Origin: MWBF01 sp040772005
GTDB lineage: Bacteria > Chloroflexota > Anaerolineae > CG2-30-64-16
DNA length: 64,000 nucleotides
Reading direction: 5' to 3'
Assembly (NCBI GenBank): GCA_040772005.1
Contig: JAXGYZ010000008.1
Span: 238,207 to 302,206 of the forward strand
Below the pieces are notes generated by a model. That model had not been told where the DNA came from and ran no database searches. It was given only the letters and a program-made list of their open reading frames with translations. Of the stretch, positions 1 through 9,710 are shown piece by piece; within the stretch, counting starts at the first letter, position 1; every line of letters begins with the position of its first letter. The translations under genes and the position numbers were made by a program.

Positions 1-1196
1 ACAGTGGTCGTGGTGTTATAGATGCGGTCGAGCAGGTCACGCGGGCAGCCGCCGTTGATCATGCAGGAGTTGTAGGGGATGCCTGACGGTATGAAGTATT
101 CCGGTCCCGTCAGGCGCACGGGTGTCTTGGCATAGTTGAGGTAGCGTCCGCTGCCCTGGTCGACGTCCTGCCAGTGGCTGTACAGGGGCAGGCCCATGCT
201 GTTGACGTGATCCACGGACAGGCCCTGCGGGATGCCGATGCGATATGTGCCGCCCACGGGCCGATCCAGGTTGCCGTATGGATTGCCGGGGAAGGCCGTG
301 TGGGGGTCTACAAGCGTCGGCTCAAAGTGGACGAAGAAGTAATCGGCGTCGGCAGGGGGATAGAGCAGAACACTCTCGGCCCGGTCACGAAAACCCGCTG
401 CATAGAGCTGGCTCACGAGTGAGCCGAGCAGACCGCGGAAGCCAGGTCCCAGGTACGAGTGGAACGTAAACTGCTCGGCCTTGATGGTTTGAATCCGGGT
501 CTTGGCCGGCGCATCGATGATGAAAACCGCGCCCAACTCACGGTAGTTCTTGAACGACATGATGAACTCGCAGCCCATGTTGGGCGGGATGATCAGCGCG
601 CCGTCCACCGTGAAGGTGGTCGGAATCATTTCTGATTCGCGATAGCGGTACTGGTTGGTCGACTCGGAGAGCCGCGGGCTGCGGACAGGCTTCATCTTGC
701 CCGACGGCACGTAGGTGTACAGATCGACTTCCCGGGTCACGCTGCGGCCGTTGTCGAACAGGTGAACGATAGCCGGCGGCGTTGCGGAGCCGAGCTGGTC
801 GATGCGGGCCGGTTGGCCCAGGCAGCCGAACAGCGAGCCGTTCCACTTGCCGTCCACCACATAACGCGGGTAGATCTTCGCGGTGATGGTGACGATGTTG
901 CCCTGGCGCTTGCCACTCTCGTAACGGACGATGCCGAAGCCCGGCGTGTGCGAGATGATCGAGCCTGCGAGAATGCTGTCGGGCACCTGGCCCACGAGGT
1001 CCACGATGTTGATGCCCTGAGGCTCCATCCAATCGACGCTGGCCGTCACCGTTTCAGGTGGGAGCGCACCGGCGCTGGTGTCACTGTTCTCTCCGGGGGG
1101 AGTGGTTTCTGCCGACACACCGGCGGGCACCGCCAGCAGCGCGATCACCAGCCACAGCCGGAGCAGGGGCCGGACGCGCATGTGTGTGAGTTTCAT
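1..1196 (-). CDS. Secreted protein of unknown function, C-terminus cut by window edge
   Basis: Reading leftward from an ATG at 1196, the frame stays open to base 1, so about 398 codons are visible and the 3' end is missing. The N-terminus (MKLTHMRVRPLLRLWLVIAL...) is a classical signal peptide: basic start, Leu-rich core, then VPAGVSA as the likely cleavage site near residue 29. The mature part is polar and rich in Tyr, Asn and Gly, has few Cys (a CMINGGC pair near the visible end), and has no membrane segment after the signal. An AAAGG lies about 10 bases before the start. I do not recognise the family; an exported or surface beta-rich protein is only an inference. It lies downstream of the trp operon on the same strand but behind a hairpin, so it is probably a separate unit. 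Confidence 0.7.
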   Translation of the reverse strand, partial: MKLTHMRVRPLLRLWLVIALLAVPAGVSAETTPPGENSDTSAGALPPETVTASVDWMEPQGINIVDLVGQVPDSILAGSIISHTPGFGIVRYESGKRQGNIVTITAKIYPRYVVDGKWNGSLFGCLGQPARIDQLGSATPPAIVHLFDNGRSVTREVDLYTYVPSGKMKPVRSPRLSESTNQYRYRESEMIPTTFTVDGALIIPPNMGCEFIMSFKNYRELGAVFIIDAPAKTRIQTIKAEQFTFHSYLGPGFRGLLGSLVSQLYAAGFRDRAESVLLYPPADADYFFVHFEPTLVDPHTAFPGNPYGNLDRPVGGTYRIGIPQGLSVDHVNSMGLPLYSHWQDVDQGSGRYLNYAKTPVRLTGPEYFIPSGIPYNSCMINGGCPRDLLDRIYNTTTT

Positions 1197-1372
1197 TGAC
1201 CATAGACCTTTCTGGTGCAGGAGTTTCGGGCGTCGAGGCTGCGACCGGTTGTTTCAGGCCGCGTCGAACACGCGACGAAGACAGCCTCTTACCCTGAGAA
1301 AGGATGATGCATGAAGATGAATCGAAACGTAGAAGGTTAGATAGGACGGGCGACTGTGCTGCCGTCCGGTGC

Positions 1373-1403
1373 GAGAGGCCACATCCCCCGGTGGTGGCCT
1401 CTC
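1373..1403 (-). terminator. Perfect 10-bp hairpin after aroF
   Basis: GAGAGGCCAC (1373-1382) pairs perfectly with GTGGCCTCTC (1394-1403) around an 11-base loop, 26 bases past the aroF stop codon. There is no T-run, so it may be a weak terminator or a 3'-end stabiliser of the trp mRNA. Confidence 0.5.
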
Positions 1404-1428
1404 GGCAGGAGTGAGTTAGCTTTTCGTG

Positions 1429-2442
1429 TTAAGCCTTTCGCCCGACGGCGGCGGCGATAGCCCGCACCTGGTCTACCAACTGAGCGAACTGCTCAGGTCG
1501 CAAGGACTGGCCGCCGTCGGACAGCGCGGCTTTGGGATCAGGATGCACTTCCACGATCAGTCCGTCGGCGCCCGCAGCTACGGCTGCGCGGGCGATGGCG
1601 GCAACATAGGCCGCCTCCCCCGTGCTGTGACTGGGGTCCAGGATGACCGGCAGGTGCGTGCGGGCCTTCAGGACGGGAACGGCGTTAATGTCGGTGGTGT
1701 TGCGCGTGGCAGTCTCGAAAGTGCGAATGCCTCGCTCGCACAACGCGACCCGCCGGTTCCCGTGCGACAGGATGTACTCCGCAGCCATCAAGAGTTCTTC
1801 GATTGTGGCCGACAACCCGCGCTTCAGGAGCACGGGGTGCTGGCTCTCGCCAGCGGCGTGCAACAGCGCGTAGTTCTGCATGTTGCGCGCCCCGATCTGC
1901 AGCATATCGCTGTAGCGCCGGACGAGCGGCACCATGTCCGGCGTCATCACTTCAGTTACGACCGGCAGCCCCGTGAGCTCGCGGGCCTCTGCCAGTAGTT
2001 CCAGCCCGGCCTCGCCCAGGCCCTGGAAGGCATAGGGCGAAGTGCGTGGTTTGAATGCGCCCCCGCGCAGGAGATGGCCGCCTGCCTCGCGCACCGCGTA
2101 CGCGGTCTCGAGCAGTTGGCTCCGGCCCTCGACAGAGCAAGGGCCGGCGATGATCGTGATGGTCGGTCCGCCGATGGTCACGTCACCCACATTGAAGCGG
2201 GTGTCATTGCGGACGAACTCGCGAGAGGTCAGCTTGTACGCTTTGCTGACCGGCACGATTTCCTGGATGCCCGGCGCACCGCCGAACATCTCCTCCAGCC
2301 GCAACTGGCCCTCGCCCACGACGCCGATGATGGTCTGCTCGGCCCCGCGGAACAGGTGGGCCCGGTAGCCGCGTTCCTGCACGCCGGTGATGACCCGGTT
2401 GATTTGTTCGAGCGTGGCCTCCGGGCACATCACGACGAGCAT
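1429..2442 (-). CDS. aroF: 3-deoxy-7-phosphoheptulonate (DAHP) synthase, single-domain AroF type
   Basis: 337 aa. Condenses phosphoenolpyruvate and erythrose 4-phosphate, the first step of the shikimate pathway. Residues 1-70 (MLVVMCPEAT...) form the ferredoxin-like N-terminal domain of the Thermotoga-type enzymes. The barrel follows, with AGPCSVEG (99-106), KPRTSPYAFQG (131-141), IGARNMQN (183-190), LLKRG (205-209) and DPSHSTG. It overlaps trpA by 13 bases and is the last gene of the trp operon, so shikimate entry is transcribed with the tryptophan branch under the same leader. No chorismate mutase domain is attached. Family assignment is secure. Confidence 0.95.
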   Translation of the reverse strand: MLVVMCPEATLEQINRVITGVQERGYRAHLFRGAEQTIIGVVGEGQLRLEEMFGGAPGIQEIVPVSKAYKLTSREFVRNDTRFNVGDVTIGGPTITIIAGPCSVEGRSQLLETAYAVREAGGHLLRGGAFKPRTSPYAFQGLGEAGLELLAEARELTGLPVVTEVMTPDMVPLVRRYSDMLQIGARNMQNYALLHAAGESQHPVLLKRGLSATIEELLMAAEYILSHGNRRVALCERGIRTFETATRNTTDINAVPVLKARTHLPVILDPSHSTGEAAYVAAIARAAVAAGADGLIVEVHPDPKAALSDGGQSLRPEQFAQLVDQVRAIAAAVGRKA

Positions 2443-3254
2443 GGCGTATGCTCCCCGGCAGCCGCCAGCGCCCTGCGCAGGCAGCCCACGAAGTCGTGCG
2501 CGGCCCGCACCGGATCAGCGGCTTGCGCGACGGCCTTGATGAGGGCTGAGCCGACGATGACGCCATCGGCCAACTCACCCACGAGCTGTGCCTGTTCAGG
2601 ATTGGAAATACCGAACCCGACGGCGAGCGGGGTGTGCGCAACGCTGCGTGCCCGCTGGACAAAGGTTGCCAGGTCTGCCGGAAGTGCAGTACGCTCGCCT
2701 GTGACGCCGGTCAGCGAGACCAGGTACAGGAAGCCGGTGGTGCGCCGTGCGATCTCGGCCAGTCGCCCCGTTGTGGTGGTGGGCGCTGCGAGGTAGACCA
2801 GCGCCAGGTCATGTGCAGTACATGCCTGCTCGATCGCGGCTGCTTCTTCCGGCGGCAGGTCCGGTACGATCAGCCCATCCGCGCCGGCCTCTGTTGCGTC
2901 CGCGGCGAACCGTTCGACGCCATAGGCCAGGATGGGGTTTGTGTAACTCATAACGATGAACGGCGGAGTTGCGAAATGGATACGCAGTTTTTGGATAAGT
3001 TTCAGGCTTTTTTCCAGCGTCATGCCCTCGTCCAGCGCGATCTGGCTCGCCTGCTGGATGGTTGGGCCGTCCGCGAGGGGGTCTGAGAAGGGGATGCCCA
3101 ACTCGATCAGGTCGGCGCCGGCCTCGATGATGCTGCGCAAGACGGCGGCTGAGGTGTCGAAATCCGGGAAGCCGGCGGTGAAGTAGGGCATGAGGGCCGC
3201 GCGGCCTTCGGCTCGCGCGGCGGCGAATGCGGCGCGGATGCGCTGGCGGCTCAT
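2430..3254 (-). CDS. trpA: Tryptophan synthase alpha subunit
   Basis: 274 aa. Cleaves indole-3-glycerol phosphate to indole, which is channelled to TrpB. LMPYFTAGFPD and ELGIPFSDPLADGPTIQ are family signatures; Glu51 and Asp62 correspond to the catalytic acid pair. Length is typical. The start overlaps the stop of trpB by four bases (ATGA, 3251-3254) and the 3' end overlaps aroF by 13 bases, so all three are translationally coupled. Confidence 0.97.
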   Translation of the reverse strand: MSRQRIRAAFAAARAEGRAALMPYFTAGFPDFDTSAAVLRSIIEAGADLIELGIPFSDPLADGPTIQQASQIALDEGMTLEKSLKLIQKLRIHFATPPFIVMSYTNPILAYGVERFAADATEAGADGLIVPDLPPEEAAAIEQACTAHDLALVYLAAPTTTTGRLAEIARRTTGFLYLVSLTGVTGERTALPADLATFVQRARSVAHTPLAVGFGISNPEQAQLVGELADGVIVGSALIKAVAQAADPVRAAHDFVGCLRRALAAAGEHTPCSS

Positions 3255-4468
3255 GTGTGCTGCTCCTCTCGTTCCTTGAGCGCCTGCAGGACGCTGTCAA
3301 GGTCCTTATCGCCCCGGCCCGACAGATTGACCAGCAGGACGTGGTTCTTATCCAGGGTAGGGGCCAGTCTGACGGCCTCGGCCACGGCATGGGCTGATTC
3401 GAGCGCGGGGAGGATGCCTTCGGTCTGCGCAAGCAACTGGAATGCGGCCAGCGCCTCGTCGTCGCTCGCGGTCGTGTACTCGGCGCGGCCCGTCTCGCGC
3501 AGGAACGCGTGCTCCGGCCCGATCGCGGCATAGTCGAGGCCCGCGGAGATGGAGTGGGTCGCGGCAATCTGGCCCGCGGCATCCTGCAAGACATAAGTGT
3601 GTGTGCCGTGGAGCACGCCCGGCCGCCCCAGCGCGGGGTCGGCAAAGCGCGCCGCGTGGCGGCCCGAAGCGACCCCCGCGCCGCCGGCCTCCACCCCGAT
3701 GAGCCGCACGCCGGCATCCTCGCGGAAGGCATGGAACAGGCCGATGGCATTCGAGCCGCCGCCGACGCACGCGATGCAGGCATCCGGCAGCCGCCCCAGT
3801 ACGTCGAGCATCTGACCGCGCGCTTCACGGCCGATGACGGACTGGAAATCGCGCACGATGGTGGGGTAGGGATGCGGCCCGAGCGCGGAGCCGAGCAGGT
3901 AGTGCGTCGTGCGCACATTCGTGACCCAGTCGCGGATGGCCTCGTTGATCGCATCCTTGAGTGTACGTGTCCCGGCGTCGACCGGCCGCACCTCCGCGCC
4001 AAGCAGCTTCATGCGCTGCACGTTTGGCTGCTGCCGCGTGATGTCGGTTGTGCCCATGTAGACGACGCACTCCAGCCCGAGGAGCGCGGCGACGGTCGCG
4101 GATGCGACGCCGTGCTGGCCCGCGCCTGTCTCCGCCACGACCCGGCGTTTGCCCGTCTGGCGGGCGAGGAGCGCCTGGCCGAGCGCGTTGTTGATCTTGT
4201 GCGCGCCGGTATGAGCCAGGTCCTCGCGCTTGAGGTAGACCTGCGCGCCGCCGAGGTGCGCGGTGAGCCGCCGCGCATGAGTGAGCGGCGTGGGCCGGCC
4301 CACGTAGGTGCGCAGCAGGTCGTTGTACTCGGCCGCGAAGGCCGCGTCCGAGGCGAGCGCAATATAGGCTGCTTCCAGCTCTGCCAGCGCGGGCATCAGT
4401 GTCTCAGGCACGAACTGGCCGCCGTAAGGCCCGAACTTCGCGGGCAAGTGTCCGTTGGTGTGCATCAT
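3251..4468 (-). CDS. trpB: Tryptophan synthase beta subunit
   Basis: 405 aa. PLP enzyme joining indole and serine. The PLP lysine is Lys91 in HTGAHKINNA, preceded by the KRED loop, and GGGSNAIG forms the phosphate-binding glycine loop. It begins with the usual FGPYGGQFVPETLMPAL motif, so it is the canonical TrpB1 type that works with TrpA rather than the stand-alone TrpB2. Overlap with trpA is ATGA. Upstream, a 65-base gap to trpF carries an inverted heptamer repeat. Confidence 0.97.
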   Translation of the reverse strand: MMHTNGHLPAKFGPYGGQFVPETLMPALAELEAAYIALASDAAFAAEYNDLLRTYVGRPTPLTHARRLTAHLGGAQVYLKREDLAHTGAHKINNALGQALLARQTGKRRVVAETGAGQHGVASATVAALLGLECVVYMGTTDITRQQPNVQRMKLLGAEVRPVDAGTRTLKDAINEAIRDWVTNVRTTHYLLGSALGPHPYPTIVRDFQSVIGREARGQMLDVLGRLPDACIACVGGGSNAIGLFHAFREDAGVRLIGVEAGGAGVASGRHAARFADPALGRPGVLHGTHTYVLQDAAGQIAATHSISAGLDYAAIGPEHAFLRETGRAEYTTASDDEALAAFQLLAQTEGILPALESAHAVAEAVRLAPTLDKNHVLLVNLSGRGDKDLDSVLQALKEREEQHT

Positions 4469-4494
4469 GACTCCCGATTCGTCTTTACTCGTTC

Positions 4495-4530
4495 CTCATT
4501 ACTCGTTACGAATGAGTAACGAGTAATGAG
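4495..4530. repeat. Inverted heptamer repeat (family H) between trpF and trpB
   Basis: CTCATTACTCGTTAC (4495-4509) and GTAACGAGTAATGAG (4516-4530) are perfect 15-base inverted arms built of 7-base units of the type ACTCGTT/ACTCATT. Related copies lie at 9664-9710 and 54274-54314. It lies inside the operon and ends four bases from the trpF stop codon. Confidence 0.85.
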
Positions 4531-4533
4531 TAA

Positions 4534-5175
4534 TCAGTAACCTCTTGCGCGCGCGATGAACTCCGCCATGAGCGCCGGGTCTTTGACGCCGGGCGCGGAC
4601 TCCACGCCGGAGGCCACATCCACGCCCCACGGCCGCACTGCAGCGACCGCCGCAGCTATGTTGTCGGGCCGCAATCCGCCGGCCAGCAGCAGCCGCGTCT
4701 CGGCGGCCAGCGAGGCCGCCAGCTCCCAGTTGGCGACGTGGCCGCTGCCGCCGTAAGCCGCGCCTGCGGCCGCGTCCACCAGGAGCGCGGGCGCGCCGGC
4801 GGGCGGCGCAGCGAGGCTGTAGGCCGCGGCCTGGGCCCGTGCCTCCTGGAGGTCGCGCGGTCGGACGGCTTTGAACGCGCGAGGGGCCAGCGCGGCGAGC
4901 TCCGCAGGCGGCTCGTCGCCGTGCAGTTGCGCCAGGTCCAACTCGCACTCGTCGAGAATGGCCGCCACCTGTGCAGGCGGGTGGTTCACGAAGACGCCGG
5001 CGAGGGTCGCGGCCGTGCCGCGCTGCCGCAGGTGCGCGACGAGCCGGGCGCAGGCTGCCGGTGCGATGTAGCGTGGGCTGGGCTCATAGAAGTTGAAGCC
5101 GAGCATGTCCGCCCCCGCGTCCAGCGCGGCGAGCGCGTCATTCAGCGTGCGCACCCCGCAGATTTTGACGATCAT
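4534..5175 (-). CDS. trpF: Phosphoribosylanthranilate isomerase
   Basis: 213 aa. Amadori rearrangement of phosphoribosylanthranilate to CdRP. MIVKICGVRT at the start holds the catalytic Cys6; the distal motifs LLAGGLRPDN and GVDVASGVES (catalytic Asp and phosphate loop) are intact. The frame is open far upstream, but this start is chosen because it is the family N-terminus and overlaps the trpC stop by ATGA (5172-5175). Confidence 0.96.
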   Translation of the reverse strand: MIVKICGVRTLNDALAALDAGADMLGFNFYEPSPRYIAPAACARLVAHLRQRGTAATLAGVFVNHPPAQVAAILDECELDLAQLHGDEPPAELAALAPRAFKAVRPRDLQEARAQAAAYSLAAPPAGAPALLVDAAAGAAYGGSGHVANWELAASLAAETRLLLAGGLRPDNIAAAVAAVRPWGVDVASGVESAPGVKDPALMAEFIARARGY

Positions 5176-5983
5176 GGCTGCGCTCCGTCTGACCTGCTCA
5201 ACTCGCGCACCTTCGCCGCAATATCCGGCGCGGTGACGAGTGCCTCCCCGACCAGGATCGCATCGATCCCTTGACCGCCGCCCGACCGCCGCGCCTGACC
5301 GAGCCGCGTGACATCGTCGGCCGTGTGGATGCCGCTCTCCGCAACCAGGCAGACCTCCGGCGGCACACGCCGCGCCAGGTCGCGCGTCGTCTCCAGGCTG
5401 ACGCTGAAATCGTGCAGGTTGCGCGCGTTGACGCCGACCAGCTCCGCGCCGAGCGACAGCGCGGTGTCCAGCTCGGCCGCGGTGTGTACTTCCACCAGCG
5501 CGGCCATGCCCAGCTCTGCGGCCAGCGTGTGCAGCTCCGCAAGCTGCTCCGCGGGGAGCGCGGCGACGATCAGCAGGACGGCATCTGCGCCCGCAGCGCG
5601 TGCTTCGTAGATCTGGTACGGGTCGCAGATGAAATCTTTGCGCAGCAGGGGCAGGTCCACCGCCGCGCGGATGGCCCGCAGATGGTCGAGCGAGCCGCGG
5701 AAGTAGCGTGCGTCGGTCAGCACGCTGATGGCCGCCGCTCCGTGTTGCGCATAGATGTGCGCCAGCCGCAGCGGGTCGAAGTCGGCCACAAGCACCCCGC
5801 GCGACGGCGACGCGTGCTTGACCTCTGCGATCAGGCCAGGGCGGACGGCTGACCGCAGCGCGGTCACGAAGTCGTGGGGGGCGGGCGTCTCCCGCGCCCG
5901 CGCGGCCACTTCGGCGAGCGGCCGCGCGGCGCGGGCCGCGGCGACCTCCGCGCGCTTCGTCTCGAAGATTTCGTTCAGCCGGC

Positions 5984-5987
<4 letters not shown>
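5172..5987 (-). CDS. trpC: Indole-3-glycerol phosphate synthase
   Basis: 271 aa. Ring closure and decarboxylation of CdRP. EVKHASPSRG (catalytic Lys), LLRKDFICDPYQI, ADAVLLIVA, VGVNARNL and AESGIHTADDV are all present in family order. It overlaps trpD and trpF by four bases each. Length is about ten residues above the usual 255-265 and the protein is not fused to TrpF, unlike the enterobacterial form. Confidence 0.97.
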
Positions 5988-7102
<1,115 letters not shown>

Positions 7103-7123
7103 GGTGAGTCTCCTTCGTGTTCC

Positions 7124-7173
7124 GAAGCCCGTTTTTCAGGTGAAGCGCAGCTTCACACGAAGACGGGTTTCTC
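7124..7173. repeat. Palindromic element, 'AAACCCG' family (family P)
   Basis: Outer imperfect arms (GAAGCCCGTTTTTC and AAGACGGGTTTCTC) flank an inner perfect hairpin GTGAAGC-gca-GCTTCAC (7140-7156). Relatives occur at 9956, 11619, 27673 and 28973. It sits inside the trp operon between trpG and trpD. Confidence 0.7.
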
Positions 7174-7180
7174 AGCTTCC

Positions 7181-7747
7181 CTATAGCCGGGTGTTCAGGA
7201 AATTGCGCAGGATCTGCTTGCCGCCCGCGGTCAGGATCGACTCCGGGTGGAACTGGACGCCGAAGATAGGCAGGGTCTTGTGGCGCAGGCCCATGACCTC
7301 GCCTTCGGTTGTGAACGCGGTGATTTCCAGCGCGTCCGGCGTAGGCTCCGCAACGATGAGCGAGTGGTAGCGGGTGGCCTCGAACGGGCTGGGCAGGCCG
7401 ACGAACAGACCGTCGCCGTAGTGATAGACGGGCGACGTCTTGCCGTGGACCAGCCGCGGCGCGCGCACAACCTTGCCGCCGTACACCTCCCCGATGCACT
7501 GGTGGCCCAGGCAGACGCCGAGGATGGGCCGCCGCATCCCCAATTCGCGGATGACGTCCTTTGAGATGCCCGCGTCGTCGGGCGTGCCCGGCCCGGGCGA
7601 GATGACGATGTGGCTGGGCTGAAGCGCATCCAGCTCAGATGGCCGGATGGCGTCGTTGCGGTACACGCATACCTCCGCGCCCAACTCCCCGAGATACTGG
7701 ACGAGGTTGTAGGTGAACGAATCGTAGTTATCGATGACGGCTATCAT
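7181..7747 (-). CDS. trpG: Anthranilate synthase glutamine amidotransferase subunit
   Basis: 188 aa class I glutamine amidotransferase; supplies ammonia to TrpE. Catalytic triad: Cys79 in GVCLGHQCIG, His167 and Glu169 in VQFHPES. The frame continues upstream through a repeat, but this ATG has GGAGG five bases before it and gives the usual MIAVIDNYDSFTYNL start. The same subunit may also serve aminodeoxychorismate synthase; the operon position favours Trp. Confidence 0.96.
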   Translation of the reverse strand: MIAVIDNYDSFTYNLVQYLGELGAEVCVYRNDAIRPSELDALQPSHIVISPGPGTPDDAGISKDVIRELGMRRPILGVCLGHQCIGEVYGGKVVRAPRLVHGKTSPVYHYGDGLFVGLPSPFEATRYHSLIVAEPTPDALEITAFTTEGEVMGLRHKTLPIFGVQFHPESILTAGGKQILRNFLNTRL

Positions 7748-7764
7748 GGGACCTCCGAATCTCT

Positions 7765-7860
7765 GGTTACAGGTTGGAAGGTTGCAGGTGGAAAGTTGAC
7801 CGTTGCAGGTTGAGATGTCACTCATCGGTAACCTGTAACCTGCAACCTGCTAACCTGCAA
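7765..7860. repeat. AACCTGC heptamer repeats, inverted halves
   Basis: The left half has GGTTACAGGTTG, GGTTGCAGGTG and GTTGCAGGTTG; the right half has the complement, GTAACCTGTAACCTGCAACC and TAACCTGCAAC. The last unit runs into the trpE gene and encodes its final residues NVAG and the stop, so the element has replaced the end of the coding sequence. Confidence 0.8.
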
Positions 7861-9397
7861 CGTTCTCGGCGCGCTCGACCGCGGCGGCCAGCGCGCGGGC
7901 CTTGTTAACCGATTCCTGGTATTCCAATTCGGGCACGGAGTCGGCGACGATGCCCGCGCCCGCCTGGACGCTGACTTGCTGGCCTTGCATGGCGAGCGTG
8001 CGGATGGCGATGCAGGTGTCGAGCGAGCCATCGTAGGAGAAGTAGCCGACGGCCCCGGCATAGGGTCCGCGCGGCTCGCCTTCCAGCTCGCGGATGATCT
8101 GCATCGCGCGTATCTTAGGCGCACCGCTGACCGTGCCCGCCGGGAAGGTCGCGCGGACCAGGTCGAACCCATCGAATTCGGGCCGGAGCTCGCCCTCGAC
8201 GTGCGAGACGATGTGCATCACGTGGGAATAACGCTCGACGACCATCTGCTCTGGCACGCGGACGGTGCCATAGGTACAGACGCGGCCGAGGTCGTTGCGC
8301 GCGAGGTCGACGAGCATGACGTGCTCCGCACGCTCCTTCGGGTCGGCCAGCAGTTCGCGCTCCAGTGCGACATCCGCGGCCGTGTCTGCGCCGCGCGGCC
8401 GCGTGCCCGCGATGGGCCGGAGGCTGGCGCGGCGGCCCTCCAGCCGGACGTGCATCTCCGGCGAGGCGCCGATCAGGCACAGCGGCTCATCGCCGAGCAG
8501 GTGGTTGAAGTCGAAGAAGAACATGTAGGGCGACGGGTTGAGCCGGCGCAGCGCGCGGTAGATGTCGAACGGGGCGGCGGAAGTCTTGCGGCTGAACCGC
8601 TGCGACAGGACGACCTGGAAGATGTCGCCCGCGGCGATATGCTCTTTGGCCTGCACGACCGCGTTCGTGAACTCCTCGAAGGTGCGGTTGGAGGTCAGGT
8701 CAGTGCAGCAATCGGGGAGCGGCAGGGTCTGGCGGGCGGGCAACGGCCCTTCGATGCGGGCCTGAATCTCGTCGAGCCGTGCCTCGGCATCTGCAATGGC
8801 TTTCCGTTCATCGTCTGCGGTCTGTTCCGCGTTCAGGTGCACATTGGTGATCAGCAGCAGGCGGCCAAAGGCGTGGTCGAATGCGACGACCGTGTCGGCC
8901 AGCAGCATGAGCGCGTCGGGCAGGCCGGCGTGCGGCTCCAGGTGAAGGGTCGGCTCGTAGAAGCGGACGGTGTCATAGGCCAGGTAGCCGACCAGGCCGC
9001 CGGAGAAGCGCGGCAGGCCGGGTAGGGGGACGGGCCGGTAGGCTGACAGCTCGCGGCGCAGGATATCCAACGGGTCCTGGCCCGTGGGCATCGCCTCGCG
9101 CTGCACCGCGGCGTTGTGATGGTCTTCGAAATGGCCGCCGCGGAAGATGAAGGCCCGGCTGGGGTGGACGCCGATGAAGGAGTAGCGTGCGACCTGTTCG
9201 CCGCCGGTGATGCTTTCCAACAGGAACGAAGGTCCCTGACCGGCAAGCTTGAGATAGACGGAGACGGGAGTTTCCAGGTCCGCGGGCAGCTCGCGCACCA
9301 CCGGCAGCAGGTTGGGTTGTGGAGCGAGTATTTCGGTACGATCCGATCCAAGGCGTGTGGCTGTCCGCGCCTCGGCGAGCAACGTGGTGAGTGTCAT
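7850..9397 (-). CDS. trpE: Anthranilate synthase component I
   Basis: 515 aa. Converts chorismate to anthranilate with TrpG. The tryptophan feedback-site motif LLES is at 59-62, suggesting allosteric inhibition. The chorismate-binding half carries IAGTRPRG, ELLADPKERAEHVMLVDLARND, TFPAGTVSGAPK and GPYAGAVGYF. ATG preceded by GGAGG at five bases. It is the first gene after the T-box leader. The C-terminal residues are encoded by the heptamer repeat between trpE and trpG. Confidence 0.97.
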   Translation of the reverse strand: MTLTTLLAEARTATRLGSDRTEILAPQPNLLPVVRELPADLETPVSVYLKLAGQGPSFLLESITGGEQVARYSFIGVHPSRAFIFRGGHFEDHHNAAVQREAMPTGQDPLDILRRELSAYRPVPLPGLPRFSGGLVGYLAYDTVRFYEPTLHLEPHAGLPDALMLLADTVVAFDHAFGRLLLITNVHLNAEQTADDERKAIADAEARLDEIQARIEGPLPARQTLPLPDCCTDLTSNRTFEEFTNAVVQAKEHIAAGDIFQVVLSQRFSRKTSAAPFDIYRALRRLNPSPYMFFFDFNHLLGDEPLCLIGASPEMHVRLEGRRASLRPIAGTRPRGADTAADVALERELLADPKERAEHVMLVDLARNDLGRVCTYGTVRVPEQMVVERYSHVMHIVSHVEGELRPEFDGFDLVRATFPAGTVSGAPKIRAMQIIRELEGEPRGPYAGAVGYFSYDGSLDTCIAIRTLAMQGQQVSVQAGAGIVADSVPELEYQESVNKARALAAAVERAENVAG

Positions 9398-9445
9398 GGC
9401 GACCTCCGCAGGCTGGCGGTTTGCGCCGATAGGCGCAAACTTAAC

Positions 9446-9480
9446 AAAAAATCCTCACCCGTTCAGGGACGGGGGAGGAT
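9446..9480 (-). terminator. trpE: Regulated terminator of the trp T-box
   Basis: On the minus strand ATCCTC-CCCCGT pairs with ACGGG-TGAGGAT (9480-9451), directly followed by TTTTTT (9451-9446). The 5' arm immediately follows the T-box sequence, so terminator and antiterminator are mutually exclusive as the family requires. Confidence 0.9.
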
Positions 9481-9523
9481 TTCCCGCGGTGCCACCCTGG
9501 TTAGGCCGGCATGTCAGCTTAAC

Positions 9524-9567
9524 AAAAAAGTCCCGCCGTGATGACGACGGGAACTCTGAGCCAGCCT
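9524..9567 (-). terminator. Second terminator-like hairpin with a decayed T-box motif
   Basis: CCCGTCGT pairs with ACGGCGGG around a CATC loop, followed by CTTTTTTGTTAAG. Just 5' lies AGGCTGGCTCAGAG (9567-9554), matching AGGGTGGCACCGCG at 10 of 14 positions. The tail TTTTTTGTTAAG is the same as after the main terminator. It may be a remnant of a duplicated antitermination module or an unusual Stem III. Confidence 0.55.
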
Positions 9568-9663
9568 CACTCTGTCGAGTACGGCAGCGGTGCGCAGTGC
9601 CCATAGCTGCTTATACTCTTTGCCTTGATAACGGTGGCAACTCCGACGCAGGCTACTTGGATT

Positions 9664-9710
9664 TTACTCGTTACTCGTTACTCATTTCCACACTAACGAG
9701 TAATGAGTAA
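9664..9710. repeat. Family H inverted repeat inside the T-box leader
   Basis: TTACTCGTTACTCGTTA (9664-9680) and TAACGAGTAATGAGTAA (9694-9710) form 17-base arms with one mismatch and a 13-base loop. The element lies between Stem I and the T-box, so it is transcribed as part of the regulatory RNA. Confidence 0.88.

Noticed and set aside
7765..7860. Heptamer arrays as CRISPR or plasmid iterons
   Set aside because: Units are only 7-9 bases, arranged as inverted halves, with no spacers, cas genes or replication gene near.
9631..9645. Plus-strand ACGGTGGCAACTCCG resembling a T-box core
   Set aside because: Wrong strand, no terminator or gene follows in that direction; it is part of the leader read from the other strand.
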